Positions 1 through 8,979 of a DNA stretch of 64,000 nt are shown in pieces. Position numbers and translations under genes: made by a program. Under the pieces are notes generated by a model. It did not search any database, was not told the DNA's origin, and saw only the letters and a program-made list of their open reading frames with translations. This DNA is from Terriglobia bacterium. GTDB lineage: Bacteria; Acidobacteriota; Terriglobia; UBA7540. Within the stretch, counting starts at the first letter, position 1; each line of letters opens with the position of its first letter. The DNA is taken from NCBI GenBank assembly GCA_035712365.1, contig DASTAW010000008.1, forward strand, positions 186,001-250,000. Reading direction: 5' to 3'.

Positions 1-535
1 CCCCAAAAACGGAGTGCAGGGAGGCATCGATGGACATTGATTCATTGATTCCATCCCGGCCGTCCGCATAGTCGTAGCGCAGGGATTGTTCCACCAGAGG
101 CAGCGAGTTAGGCCGGTCACCGTAAACCTTGTTCGTGCTGAGAAAGCAGAAGGGTGCGTCCCGGCAGAAGTCCCTGGCTGCGACCAGCAGGTTCAGTGTC
201 CCTACCGCGTTCACATCAAAATCTTCATATGGAATCGAGGTGGCGCGGTCGTGAGATGGTTGCGCCGCTGCGTGAATGATGAAGTCCGGATGCTCTTGTC
301 GCACTAGATTGCGGATCGCCTGCCGGTCGCGTATATCCACGGCGCGATGACGATATTGCACAAATGATTCCTGCAGAAATTTGATATTCGGCGCGATGGA
401 AGCCTGAGGCCCGAAAAACTCCTGCCGCATGTTGTTGTCGACACCAACAACCTCCCATCCTGCATCGCTCAACAGGCGCGCACAAGCTGAGCCAACAAGC
501 CCCCCCGATCCTGTAATCAAGGCCTTCACTCTCAT
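1..535 (-). CDS. NAD-dependent nucleotide-sugar epimerase, CDP-paratose 2-epimerase-like (3' end outside window)
   Basis: The reverse strand reads open from an ATG at 535 to the left edge (178 codons) with no stop, so the C-terminal half is missing. I translated it directly. It begins MRVKALITGSGGLVGSA, a Rossmann dinucleotide-binding loop of extended SDR epimerases. AAQPSHDRA, DFDVNAVGTLNLL and STNKVYGD follow, then RYDYADG and MSIDASLHSVFG. The TNKVYGD and DASLHS segments are typical of CDP-paratose/CDP-tyvelose 2-epimerases and related enzymes that act on 3,6-dideoxyhexose or similar nucleotide sugars for surface glycans. The catalytic YxxxK lies beyond the edge and cannot be checked. The family is clear; the exact substrate is inferred. 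Confidence 0.82.
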   Translation of the reverse strand, partial: MRVKALITGSGGLVGSACARLLSDAGWEVVGVDNNMRQEFFGPQASIAPNIKFLQESFVQYRHRAVDIRDRQAIRNLVRQEHPDFIIHAAAQPSHDRATSIPYEDFDVNAVGTLNLLVAARDFCRDAPFCFLSTNKVYGDRPNSLPLVEQSLRYDYADGRDGINESMSIDASLHSVFG

Positions 536-790
536 AAGAATCTACTTACGAGTGGCCCCAATTGCAAGCCGTAACTATGCAGTCACCATCAGCGTTCACG
601 CGCCATCTGGCAGTAGCCGTGCAGCCACTACCCCGCAGGTCCGGTCCTGGTCAGGCGCACACCGCAAGAAAGTACAATTGCCGCAGACAAGTTGAAACGA
701 AGTTTCGATGGGCCATGCACCCTATTGGACCCTTTCGATGAAAGCACGGGGTACAAACGGCTGGATCAAGAGCGTAACGGGATAATTCAT

Positions 791-1114
791 TCAGTCGAGG
801 TGAAACACCTCTTCAAGTTCCCGCATCATCTCGTCCGGGCGGGACCCCTCAAGGGATTCAAAATAAGGCGCCATCATTTTCTGCCACCGGGAGTTGACTT
901 CTTCTTTTGCCATTTTATCTACGGCGGACTTCAGATCAGCGGCTGTTTCAAAATACCCGAAAAGCGTGCCGTCGCTTCGCAGGAATAGCGAATAGTTGTG
1001 CCAACCCGTGCGTCGAAGCGCGTCCAGCATCTCCGGCCATACTTTCTTGTGGTGCTCTTTGTACTCCTCCATCAGTTCAGACTTGACTTTCAAGATGAAT
1101 CCAACCCTCTTCAT
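791..1114 (-). CDS. rhaM: L-rhamnose mutarotase
   Basis: 107 aa, the usual length of the RhaM/DUF718 family, which interconverts the alpha and beta anomers of L-rhamnose in the cytoplasm before catabolism. The start MKRVGFILKVK, a central HKKVWPEML, GWHNYSLFLR and GTLFGYFET are family hallmarks, including the conserved His and Tyr/Trp residues of the active-site barrel. No rhamnose isomerase, kinase or aldolase is nearby, so the gene is an orphan in this window. The preceding gene on the same strand is a nucleotide-sugar epimerase about 250 bp downstream. Confidence 0.88.
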   Translation of the reverse strand: MKRVGFILKVKSELMEEYKEHHKKVWPEMLDALRRTGWHNYSLFLRSDGTLFGYFETAADLKSAVDKMAKEEVNSRWQKMMAPYFESLEGSRPDEMMRELEEVFHLD

Positions 1115-1432
1115 CTCGCCTCCTGGAGCTAATTTCTCTGCCGGCAGGTAATTAAATCATTCTGGCGACGCTAAATCCATTCTTCGTTGACCGCGCAAAT
1201 TACACCGCTGAGAAGGGCACCGCCTTTGCACCCAGGACAATAAACAGCGGCGCTTTGTCGGTGATTGCGTCCGAAATCTCTTGCAGGAACGCAGACCTGA
1301 TAAAATGAAGGCGATCCATATGGGCCAAAAGTAAAAAACGCTGCCGGAACTATGTGCATTGTTAACCCGCAGGGCTGACGCCCTGTTCTGGGCACGACAT
1401 TTCAAAAAGCGGCGGAAAGCAGCTCAAGGGAA
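1115..1432. other. Intergenic region, no gene seen
   Basis: About 318 bp between divergent genes (rhaM on the minus strand, an exported protein on the plus strand). Short ORFs here lack coding character. It presumably carries both promoters, but I found no -35/-10 pair with acceptable spacing. Confidence 0.4.
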
Positions 1433-2341
1433 ATGAGCAATAGCGTTCAATCCTGGTACGTTTCCATGACTCTTACGATTCTATGGGCGGCTCCTTCGCC
1501 CCTGGTGGCGCATTCACGACAGGGGTCTCCTCTGTCTTCTCCAAACATTCACCAGATGGTCAAGAACTTGGCGCGGAATGAATTGCAGGCCTCCGAACAT
1601 CCCTCGCATTACTATAGCTATATCGAGCGTAACATCACGCCGGATGGATCCAACACAGTCGAGGAAATCGCGACTCCACAAGGCAGCGTGGATCGCCTGA
1701 TTGAAGTGGACCACCACACGCCCGATCCGCGGCAACTCGCGCAGAATCAGGCGCTGCTCGCAGAGCTTCCGGGCGACACGCAACTCCAACAGTCGCGCCT
1801 TAAGGACCAGCAAAACAACCGGCAGCGGCGGGACAACGTGCTCAAAGATATTCCCCAGGCGTTTATTTACACCTATGGCGGCAGAGATCAACAGGGACGG
1901 ATCATATTAAAGTTCCAGCCTTCACCTGATTTCGAGCCGAGTTCCCGCCAATCGCTCATTCTTCAGGGGATGGCAGGAGAGTTGTGGGTTGACCCTTCCA
2001 CCGAGCGTATGGTGAAAATTAGCGGCTCACTCATCGAAGATGTCAAGATCGGGTGGGGCTTTCTGGCACGGCTCAACAAAGGTGGCACTTTCCGGATGGA
2101 ACAGTCGCAAGGGCCCGACGGAACGTGGCATCAGATGCTGCTTTCCGTCCACTTTGATGGGACTGTTCTCATTTTTAAGCACATTCACATCCGCGTACAG
2201 CAAATTCGCTGCTGCTTCGAACGCGTTCCGGACAACCTAAGCATTCAGGAGGCCATTCACCTTCTGGAGGCGCGCACCACCCTGCCAAAGGACTGGCAGA
2301 CCCGCCTGGAAGCCATCCAGAAGGGTTCTCCGCATCAGTGA
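1433..2341 (+). CDS. Exported protein of unknown function
   Basis: 302 aa. I do not recognise a named domain. The N-terminus has a hydrophobic stretch (residues 8-25, LTILWAAPSPLVAHS) that fits a signal peptide. The middle has a hydrophilic segment with NxxRQRRDN, and the C-terminal two thirds look beta-rich (FKFQPSPDF, GELWVDPSTERMVKISG, FRMEQSQ), like an outer-membrane-associated or periplasmic beta-sandwich or lipocalin-like protein. It precedes a membrane transglutaminase by 60 bp on the same strand, so co-transcription is possible. Function unknown. Confidence 0.75.
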   Translation: MSNSVQSWYVSMTLTILWAAPSPLVAHSRQGSPLSSPNIHQMVKNLARNELQASEHPSHYYSYIERNITPDGSNTVEEIATPQGSVDRLIEVDHHTPDPRQLAQNQALLAELPGDTQLQQSRLKDQQNNRQRRDNVLKDIPQAFIYTYGGRDQQGRIILKFQPSPDFEPSSRQSLILQGMAGELWVDPSTERMVKISGSLIEDVKIGWGFLARLNKGGTFRMEQSQGPDGTWHQMLLSVHFDGTVLIFKHIHIRVQQIRCCFERVPDNLSIQEAIHLLEARTTLPKDWQTRLEAIQKGSPHQ

Positions 2342-2401
2342 TGCTTTAGACCGGGCATTGCTCTAAACCAGTAATGAAAAGCTGGCCCGTGGACGAAGTT
2401 C

Positions 2402-4648
2402 ATGGTTGAAGGGGCTGGTCAAATGGCGAGTGCAACAGAAGCAGATCTCGGAAGCCCTGCCAGGAACAGAGGCGGATCCAGCATTGACCACTTCTTTGCA
2501 GCATCACTTCTTCTGATGGTCGGAACCAGCTTCGTAACGCTGGCGTCAACCGGAAAGCTGGATATAGTCTCCGTCACCCTGGTCTTCATCGCCCTGGGAG
2601 TGCGTCTCTGGGGTTATTCTTCGGGGCGGAACCTGCAGATATCCCCAGAAACCGTGACGCGTCTGGCCATCCTGTATATTCCTTTTTTCGTTCTCGACTT
2701 TCTATTCCTCTCCGCCGGAGCGACCCCGCTCGAAAGCATGCTTAATGCCACCGTTCACCTGGTTCTCTTCGCAGCGGTCACGAAGGTTTTCTCAGCCGTA
2801 ACCCGGCGGGATTGCGCTTATCTGGCGGCGCTTTCCCTGCTGATGGTCCTTGCCGCAGCAGTGCTGACGATTAACACCATCTTTCTGGTCTTCCTGACGC
2901 TCTACGTTCTCGTCTCCATCTCAACTCTGATCAGCTACGAAATCAAGAGATCGATTGAAACTTCCCGCCGCTCCGCACCGGCCCGACTGCCGTCTCCAGG
3001 CGGCAAGCACGGAGTTGAACGCGCGCTGACAAGAACGGCAGCAGGCCTCGGTCTGGGGACCCTCGCAACAGCTTCTCTGTTCTTCTTTGTCATCCCGCGA
3101 TATCGCTCCGGCTATCTCACCGGGCTCGGGACTCACCCCGAAAACCTTACGGGATTTTCCGACAGCGTAAAATTGGGCGACCTCAGCCGCATCATGCGGT
3201 CTGGCACCGTTGTTTTTCGCGTTTTACCTGAGGATAACCTTCGCGATTACTCCGGTGTCAAATGGCGCGGAGTCGCGCTGGACAGTTTTGACGGCCGCCA
3301 CTGGTACAATGACAGCACCAGGCAGACTGCCGTCCGGCAGGTGGCATACAACCGCTTTATCGTTCCCCGAGAACCCGGCGCCAGAAATCGGCCTGAAAAG
3401 ACTCTCCGTTACAAAGTTCTGCTCTCCCCCATTTCTTCCGACGTCGTTTTTGCCGCGCCGTGGGCCAGACTGATCACCGGGCGGATGCATCTGTTGACCG
3501 TTGATGGAACAGACTCCCTGCACGACACGCGGTATGCGTTCTCGTCATCTCAATACGAAGTAGTCTCCCAGGTAGGATTGCCATCGCCATCCATCCTCAA
3601 AACGGCCTCGGATACTTACCCGAGGGAGATTCGTCTGCTGTATCTTCGACTGCCCCCGAACCTCGATCCTCGGATTAAGGCCCTGGCAGAGAAGGTCGCG
3701 TCCCCTGCTGCCAACAGTTACGACAGGGCAGTGCTGGTCCGCAATTATCTTCGCGATAATTTTGGCTATACGCTGCAGGAACCGAGGGTTGATTCATCCG
3801 ATCCGCTGGGAAGCTTCCTGTTCACAACTCGCAAAGGATATTGCGAATATTTCGCCTCAGCCATGGCTGTCATGCTCAGGACCATCGGCATTCAGGCCCG
3901 CCTGGTGAATGGCTTTCAGACGGGATCATATAACCGCTTCGGAAAGGACTTTGTTGTACGCGCGCGGGACGCTCACAGTTGGGTGGAGGTTTATTTCCCG
4001 GGTTACGGATGGGTGCCTTTCGATCCAACGCCTCCCGACCCGAACCCGGTGGTCGCTTCCGAGCTGGACGATTATATGGATGCGGCGGGGCTGTTCTGGA
4101 GCGAATGGATCGTCAATTATGATTTCTCCCACCAATTGCGCCTCGCAGCAGAGGTTGAGGTCCAGTCCCGCGAGGTCCAAAGCGACGTCGGTCATCGATT
4201 CCACCGCCTTCGAGACCAGACGGCAGGCCTGGCCTTGAAGCTGGAAGCTGGGCTTGTCGCGCACAAATTTCTCCTGCTTCTGTTTTTGCTTGGATCAGCA
4301 GCAGGGGGCGTTCTGGCAGGGGGTGGCTGGAGACCACGGGAACTCAAGCTCATCTGGTCCCTCAGGTTTCTACATTCAGAGCGGCCGCTGAGCGTGGAAG
4401 AAGCGACGTTCAGCTACGGTCGTTTCCTGAACCTACTGGGGAGAAAAGGCTACCGAAAGCTTCCCTCGGAAACTCCTGAGGAATTTGCCACGAGGATAGG
4501 TCCGCCACTGCTTCGGGAGGCGGCCCAGGAGTTCACGCAACTTTACAATGCAGCGCGGTACGGCGGCAAACGACCATCACTTCCGGTTGTGAGAGATACG
4601 CTCAGGAAAATTTCGGAAGCGAGCGGTGAGGCGAACTTTGCGGGCTGA
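2402..4648 (+). CDS. TgpA-like membrane transglutaminase (DUF3488 + transglutaminase core + DUF4129)
   Basis: 748 aa. Residues about 30-190 hold five to six membrane segments (DUF3488-type). Another helix follows near 215-235, then a large extracytoplasmic part with a transglutaminase-like core. The catalytic triad is visible: Cys481 in RKGYCEYFAS, His525 in DAHSWVEVY and Asp541 in FDPTPPD. A further membrane helix (about 620-640, FLLLLFLLGSAAGG) is followed by a cytoplasmic DUF4129-like tail. Homologous TgpA proteins are inner-membrane periplasmic transglutaminases linked to cell-envelope integrity. A later start at Met9 is possible. Such genes often sit with a MoxR ATPase and a DUF58 gene, but neither is in this window. 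Confidence 0.88.
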   Translation: MVEGAGQMASATEADLGSPARNRGGSSIDHFFAASLLLMVGTSFVTLASTGKLDIVSVTLVFIALGVRLWGYSSGRNLQISPETVTRLAILYIPFFVLDFLFLSAGATPLESMLNATVHLVLFAAVTKVFSAVTRRDCAYLAALSLLMVLAAAVLTINTIFLVFLTLYVLVSISTLISYEIKRSIETSRRSAPARLPSPGGKHGVERALTRTAAGLGLGTLATASLFFFVIPRYRSGYLTGLGTHPENLTGFSDSVKLGDLSRIMRSGTVVFRVLPEDNLRDYSGVKWRGVALDSFDGRHWYNDSTRQTAVRQVAYNRFIVPREPGARNRPEKTLRYKVLLSPISSDVVFAAPWARLITGRMHLLTVDGTDSLHDTRYAFSSSQYEVVSQVGLPSPSILKTASDTYPREIRLLYLRLPPNLDPRIKALAEKVASPAANSYDRAVLVRNYLRDNFGYTLQEPRVDSSDPLGSFLFTTRKGYCEYFASAMAVMLRTIGIQARLVNGFQTGSYNRFGKDFVVRARDAHSWVEVYFPGYGWVPFDPTPPDPNPVVASELDDYMDAAGLFWSEWIVNYDFSHQLRLAAEVEVQSREVQSDVGHRFHRLRDQTAGLALKLEAGLVAHKFLLLLFLLGSAAGGVLAGGGWRPRELKLIWSLRFLHSERPLSVEEATFSYGRFLNLLGRKGYRKLPSETPEEFATRIGPPLLREAAQEFTQLYNAARYGGKRPSLPVVRDTLRKISEASGEANFAG

Positions 4649-4656
4649 AACAGCAT

Positions 4657-5418
4657 TTACGGAATGGACTTACCGCCATCAACAGGGAAAACCTGTCCCG
4701 TGATGAAGTCGCTGTGGCAGGCAAGGTGCAGCACCATCCGGGCAATGTCTTCTGGCCCGCCTGCCTTTCGGAGAGGCGTGGACCGTATCACGCTTTCCAT
4801 CATCCGGCTTCTCCTTTCTCCAGGAAACAAGATCATCCCGGGAGCAATGCTGTTGACGCGGATCCCAGGCGCCAGTGCCCTGGCCAGACATCGGGTCAGC
4901 ATGATCAGCCCTGCTTTGGACGAGCAATAATGCATGGAATCCGGCCACGCCTGCAGCCCACCGAGAGAAGAAATGTTGATGATCTGCCCACCCCCTTTGC
5001 GCTGCATCAATCGCGCCGCCTGCTGCGCGCAGAAGAAAGGTCCTTTCAGATTTACGCCCAGAATCTGGTCCCATTGCTTTTCGGTCAGACGCTCCCACGG
5101 TTCTCGAAAAAAAATGCCGGCGTTGTTGACCATGAGGTCGAGCTTTCCAAACCGTTTCTCCACCGCGCGGAACATGCGCCGCACCTCAGCGAGGCGCGCC
5201 ACATCAGCCCGCAAGGCGACGGAGTCCGTTCCGTATGATTTGATGTCTCGCACAGTGGCCAGAGCTTCGCGTCTGGAACGGTTGTAGTTCACGATGACGC
5301 TGGCGCCCGAGCGGCCAAGAGCCAGAGCAATCTCCCGCCCGATGCGCCGGCCTGCTCCGGTGACCAGAGCAACGTGGCCTTTAAGAACCCGACCTTGAAT
5401 TCCTTCCGGCATCCTCAT
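4657..5418 (-). CDS. SDR-family NAD(P)-dependent oxidoreductase
   Basis: 253 aa, standard classical SDR size. It has the nucleotide-binding motif TGAGRRIGREIA, the structural motif NNAGIF, ISSLGG with the catalytic Ser, and the catalytic Tyr and Lys in YCSSKAG. The end GQVFPVDGGKS is the usual SDR C-terminal signature. These enzymes reduce or oxidise alcohol/ketone groups with NAD(P)H. The closest-looking groups are 3-oxoacyl-ACP reductase-like and pteridine-reductase-like (GAGRRIGREIA resembles the latter), but the substrate cannot be told. It converges with the transglutaminase gene with 8 bp between stops. Confidence 0.88.
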   Translation of the reverse strand: MRMPEGIQGRVLKGHVALVTGAGRRIGREIALALGRSGASVIVNYNRSRREALATVRDIKSYGTDSVALRADVARLAEVRRMFRAVEKRFGKLDLMVNNAGIFFREPWERLTEKQWDQILGVNLKGPFFCAQQAARLMQRKGGGQIINISSLGGLQAWPDSMHYCSSKAGLIMLTRCLARALAPGIRVNSIAPGMILFPGERRSRMMESVIRSTPLRKAGGPEDIARMVLHLACHSDFITGQVFPVDGGKSIP

Positions 5419-5513
5419 ATTAAAAACACAAAGATGATTAGTTTATGACATTCCGGATTATTGGAATCAAGCAAAACCGAACGACTTCCCTGCTCGCCAC
5501 TATCGGACCCGGC

Positions 5514-5543
5514 TTGACCCTTTTCCCGACTTAACCATAGAAT
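5514..5543 (+). promoter_or_regulatory. Putative sigma70 promoter for the glutaredoxin-bshB1 pair
   Basis: TTGACC at 5514-5519 and TAGAAT at 5538-5543 are separated by 18 bp. The expected start point is about 30 bp upstream of the ATG at 5583. Seen by eye only. Confidence 0.45.
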
Positions 5544-5582
5544 CAATGCATCAGGAACGAAGCTAGCGCTCCAAGAGGGCGC

Positions 5583-5894
5583 ATGAGTATGCCTCAAATC
5601 GTGATCTATTCCAAACCGGGCTGTTGCCTTTGCGAGCAGGCTAAAAAGCAGCTAAAGGCTCTTCAGGAGCGGTATGAGTTTGCCCTGGGAGAAGTGAATA
5701 TCCTGCAAGATCCTGTGGCATACGACATGTTCAAGGAAGAGATTCCGGTGATTTGCGTCGATGGCAGGAAAGTTTGCAAGTATCGTCTGGACGAAAGGCG
5801 GCTCGTCCGCATGCTGCAATCGTCTGGCAGGCAACGGCGCGCGGAAGCCTCACACGCGAACATCGACGATCGAGCAACCAAATCAGACGCTTGA
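5583..5894 (+). CDS. Glutaredoxin-family thiol protein
   Basis: 103 aa. The N-terminus IVIYSKPGCCLCEQAKKQL is a thioredoxin-fold beta-alpha start with a CxxC (C-C-L-C) active site, as in the glutaredoxin-like DUF836 family. The cis-Pro segment is EEIPVICVDG. The last 25 residues are polar and probably disordered. It lies 15 bp upstream of a BshB1-type deacetylase gene under one likely promoter. This suggests a role with a low-molecular-weight thiol, for example a bacilliredoxin-like or thiol-transfer function, which is inference from context. The start ATG is preceded by AGAGGG. Confidence 0.85.
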   Translation: MSMPQIVIYSKPGCCLCEQAKKQLKALQERYEFALGEVNILQDPVAYDMFKEEIPVICVDGRKVCKYRLDERRLVRMLQSSGRQRRAEASHANIDDRATKSDA

Positions 5895-5909
5895 AAGGAC
5901 CCGGCATTG

Positions 5910-6623
5910 ATGGAACTTGATGTCCTCTCAGTCGCTGCCCATCGCGACGACACCGAACTGACGTGCGGAGGAACAGTCATTAAAATGGTCCAGGCCGGCT
6001 ATCGCGTTGGGATCCTCGACCTGACCGCCGGAGAATCCGGAACGCGCGGCAGCGCAGCCCTCCGCGAACGTGAAGCAAATCGGGCTACCCGCGTGATGGG
6101 CATCGTACACCGCGAGAACCTGTATATGCCCGACGCGGGTATCGAACCCCTGCGCGAATACAAGCTTAACATCGCCCAGAAAATACGCGATTTGCGGCCC
6201 CGCACTGTGATCTTGCCCTACTGGAAGGGCCGCCATCCGGACCATTACACAACCGGGCAGATAGGTTACGAAGCCTGCTTTTTCGCTGGGCTGGCCAAGC
6301 TCCCGCTGAAGGGCAAACCTTTCCGGCCGCACAAAATCATCTACTCCAGTCTCTATGTGCCTGCTCTGAGGCCTTCGTTTGTGGTGGATGTTACGGGGCA
6401 GTTTGAAAAAAAGCTGAAAGCCATCCTCGCCTACAGTTCCCAGTTCTCCGCCCAGCAAGACATGCAGAACCTCTTCCCGTCCCGCAAAGACCTGCGCGAG
6501 CGCGTCGCATCTCTGTCTCGCCATTTTGGGTTGATGATCGGCGTCCGTTACGGCGAGCCGTTTGTGATGCGCGAAGTTGCGGCTGTTGATGATATTGTGG
6601 CAATGCCGGTGAGATCGATTTGA
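5910..6623 (+). CDS. bshB1: Bacillithiol biosynthesis deacetylase, PIG-L family (BshB1-type)
   Basis: 237 aa. PIG-L/LmbE zinc deacetylases have an AHPDD zinc motif near the N-terminus. Here it reads AHRDDTELTCGG (zinc ligands His11 and Asp14), with the matching YWKGRHPDHYTT downstream. TAGESGTRGSAALRERE is the characteristic second block of BshB1, which removes acetate from GlcNAc-malate in bacillithiol synthesis. The ATG at 5910 is preferred over a TTG three bases earlier; GAAAGGA lies about 10 bp upstream. bshA and bshC are not in the window. BshB1 assignment rests on motif pattern and the glutaredoxin neighbour; a different GlcNAc-conjugate deacetylase is the alternative. Confidence 0.85.
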   Translation: MELDVLSVAAHRDDTELTCGGTVIKMVQAGYRVGILDLTAGESGTRGSAALREREANRATRVMGIVHRENLYMPDAGIEPLREYKLNIAQKIRDLRPRTVILPYWKGRHPDHYTTGQIGYEACFFAGLAKLPLKGKPFRPHKIIYSSLYVPALRPSFVVDVTGQFEKKLKAILAYSSQFSAQQDMQNLFPSRKDLRERVASLSRHFGLMIGVRYGEPFVMREVAAVDDIVAMPVRSI

Positions 6624-6716
6624 CCGGAGGCTGTCGACGGCACACTTCGGCATCTCGCGGATGGAGAATTCGCCGGTGCCTGTTTCAGAAACATCGCGGA
6701 GGCATCAGAAGTTCAA

Positions 6717-7340
6717 TCAGTTGGCGGGTAATCTGTTTTTCCACCGGTTACGGATGAACCAGATAGCTCCCACAACGATTAGAATGAGGAAAACAGTATC
6801 AAAGTGGTGGAAATAGGGTCCCAGAGTGTCCCACCGTTCCCCGAGTTTCATCCCCACGTAAGCGAGAGCAAAACACCACGGCAGTGAACCCAGAAAAGTA
6901 TAAAGGTTGAAGCGCGCGAAATTCATGCGAGAAATGCCCGCCGGCAGCGCGATAAAGGTCCTGACGACAGGAAGCAGGCGCGCAATGAAAACCGCCCAAT
7001 CGCCATATCGGGCAAAAAACCGGTCCGCCATCTCAAGGTCGTGACGTGTGACCAGGACGTAATGGCCGTAACGCTCCGCGAGCGGCCGCCCTCCCACCGC
7101 GCCGACGAAGTAGGCAGCAATCGATCCGAGGTTGCAACCCAACGCTCCGGCAACCGCAACACCCCAGAGAGTGAAGTGCCCGGCTGAGACAAGATAACCG
7201 GAAAACGGCATGATTACTTCGGAGGGCAGCGGGATGCACGCTGACTCAATGGCCATGAGCAGAGTGATGCCGATGTACCCTGACCCTGAAATGAAGGCCA
7301 CAATAAATCCGCCTAGAATCTTGACAATGGTTGAAACCAT
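6717..7340 (-). CDS. DedA-family membrane protein
   Basis: 207 aa with the DedA (SNARE-associated/VTT) fold: a re-entrant hydrophobic start, ESACIPLPSEVIMPFSGYL (conserved acidic residue and PxxPxE-like block), GALGCNLGSIAAYFVG, and the arginine motif ARLLPVVRTFIALPAG followed by FNLYTFLGSLPWC. DedA proteins are inner-membrane transporters or flippases linked to undecaprenyl phosphate or phospholipid handling and proton-gradient homeostasis. It converges with bshB1. No regulatory site seen. Confidence 0.92.
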   Translation of the reverse strand: MVSTIVKILGGFIVAFISGSGYIGITLLMAIESACIPLPSEVIMPFSGYLVSAGHFTLWGVAVAGALGCNLGSIAAYFVGAVGGRPLAERYGHYVLVTRHDLEMADRFFARYGDWAVFIARLLPVVRTFIALPAGISRMNFARFNLYTFLGSLPWCFALAYVGMKLGERWDTLGPYFHHFDTVFLILIVVGAIWFIRNRWKNRLPAN

Positions 7341-7418
7341 CGATGCGAGGGGTTCGCCTTATTCTGCCTCGTCGCAAGCGCCATGCAATTCCAGCGCTGG
7401 TTGCGTCGATCGGCTAGC

Positions 7419-7640
7419 CTAGACTTGATCTGATTCCTGTGACAACCTGCACCCGGGAAGAGTATCACCGCCGGCGGACCTCGTGATTTTCAGCCGCCGC
7501 AGATCATTATCATCACCGCCAAGCTTGCGGAGAATTGCGTAGGATGAGAAGGCTTCTGAGTAAACTTTCGTCACCAGCCAGCTTTCACCGGTCCCCTCCA
7601 GCAGCCACACCTGGCCTGGCCGTACTTTTCCGATCGGCAT
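7419..7640 (-). CDS. Small protein of unknown function
   Basis: 73 aa. It begins MPIGKVRPGQVWLLEG and continues with short beta-strand-like pieces (SWLVTKVY, YAILRKLGG, LRRLKITRS). The composition is that of a folded cytoplasmic protein, not random translation, and no overlapping gene competes for this stretch. There is no signal peptide, no cysteine pair and no good ribosome-binding site. I do not recognise the family. Confidence 0.5.
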   Translation of the reverse strand: MPIGKVRPGQVWLLEGTGESWLVTKVYSEAFSSYAILRKLGGDDNDLRRLKITRSAGGDTLPGCRLSQESDQV

Positions 7641-7856
7641 GACTCAACAATCAGGTTTCCGGGACGGTCTGAGGCAACGCCCCCAGGCTAAGCCTTCGGA
7701 TTACGAAAGTTCAATCTAACCTGCCGGACGTTCGCGAGTCAACGATCATCAATTCTGAGGCTGCAGCCACAGGTGAAAGGATCCCTACACCGTCTTGACA
7801 GTAATTTTGCAAACGCGGAGCGCACGAAGGGTATAATAAAGCTGAGGAGAAGAGTT

Positions 7857-8858
7857 ATGAAAATGCGCAGGAGTGCCTCTCTCGCTCTGGCTTTGATGAT
7901 GACCGCAGCGTCTGCTTCCACCTGGGCTGCTGACAAAAAGAAAGACGTCGATGCCATTGGTGATCGCAAGGTCGCGCACCGCAGCATGATCTCCGAACAG
8001 AAAGAAATTGCGATTGGCAAACGCTATGCCACGGAAATCGACCGCTCGGCACGAATTATCAAGGACCCTGTCATCAACGAGTACGTCAACCGGGTTGCTC
8101 AGAACGTGGCGCGGAACTCCGACCTGAAGATTCCGCTTACCGTGAAGGTGCTCGACGACCCATCCATCAATGCGTTCGCTCTCCCTGGCGGATTTCTCTA
8201 CGTTAATTCAGGCCTCCTGCAGGCAGCCAATGAGGAAGACCAGGTTGCAGGGGTCGTGGCTCATGAAATTGCGCATGTGGCGGCGCGCCATTGGGCAAGC
8301 CAGATGACCAAGGCAACCATCCTGCAATATGCAATGATTCCGCTGATGTTCACCCCTATGTCGTTCCCCGTTTACATTGGCCTTTCTGAGGGGCTTAACA
8401 TGGGGATTCCTCTGGCGTTCCTTAAGTTCAGCCGCAGCGACGAGGCCGAGGCCGACTACCTCGGCATTCAGTACATGTACAAAGCGGGGTATGATCCCGA
8501 TGCCTATGTCGCGTTCTTCGGCAAGATTCTCCAGGAACAGCGAACCAACCCCGGCTCGGTTCCCAGCATTTTTGCCGACCATCCGCCAACGCCGGGACGG
8601 ATTATCAAGGCAGAAGAGGAAATCAAGTCCATCCTCCCCAACAAGCAGGAGTATCTGGTCAGCACTTCGGAATTCAACGACATGAAAACGCGGCTGGAGA
8701 GCGTCATGTCGATGCGTAAGAAGATGGAAAAAGCGGAGGGCGGTCCAACACTGCAGAAGCGCGAGCCCAAAACGACAACATCTCCTGCGACGCAGCCCAG
8801 TGGCACTCAGAACCCAAATGACGACAAGCCACCCGTGTTGGAGCGTCGTCCCGACTGA
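7857..8858 (+). CDS. Exported M48-family zinc metalloprotease
   Basis: 333 aa. The start is taken at 7857 because GAGGAGA lies 6 bp upstream and the product then starts with a clean signal peptide (MKMRRSASLALALMMTAASASTWAA). The zinc motif is HEIAH (His136, Glu137, His140) in VVAHEIAHVAARH. The third ligand Glu lies in RSDEAEADYLG. PSINAFALPGGFLYVNSGLL is the usual M48 substrate-groove block. The arrangement matches periplasmic BepA/LoiP-type or Oma1-like proteases that monitor outer-membrane protein assembly. The C-terminal 60 residues are proline- and threonine-rich and low in complexity. Confidence 0.92.
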   Translation: MKMRRSASLALALMMTAASASTWAADKKKDVDAIGDRKVAHRSMISEQKEIAIGKRYATEIDRSARIIKDPVINEYVNRVAQNVARNSDLKIPLTVKVLDDPSINAFALPGGFLYVNSGLLQAANEEDQVAGVVAHEIAHVAARHWASQMTKATILQYAMIPLMFTPMSFPVYIGLSEGLNMGIPLAFLKFSRSDEAEADYLGIQYMYKAGYDPDAYVAFFGKILQEQRTNPGSVPSIFADHPPTPGRIIKAEEEIKSILPNKQEYLVSTSEFNDMKTRLESVMSMRKKMEKAEGGPTLQKREPKTTTSPATQPSGTQNPNDDKPPVLERRPD

Positions 8859-8979
8859 AGTGCGGACATAAGAGCTTCGCCTGTTCGTCTCCCATTCATT
8901 GCTCTATTCATGGCCAACAATCACGCTTGAACGTGGCGGGGCTGGGCCAGGCAACTACAGTCGTGTAATTCGGGAGCGG

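Noticed and set aside
7795-7837. TTGACA and TATAAT upstream of the M48 protease gene
   Set aside because: Both hexamers are perfect but 31 bp apart, far from the 16-18 bp needed for one sigma70 promoter. TATAAT alone could still serve with an unrecognised -35.
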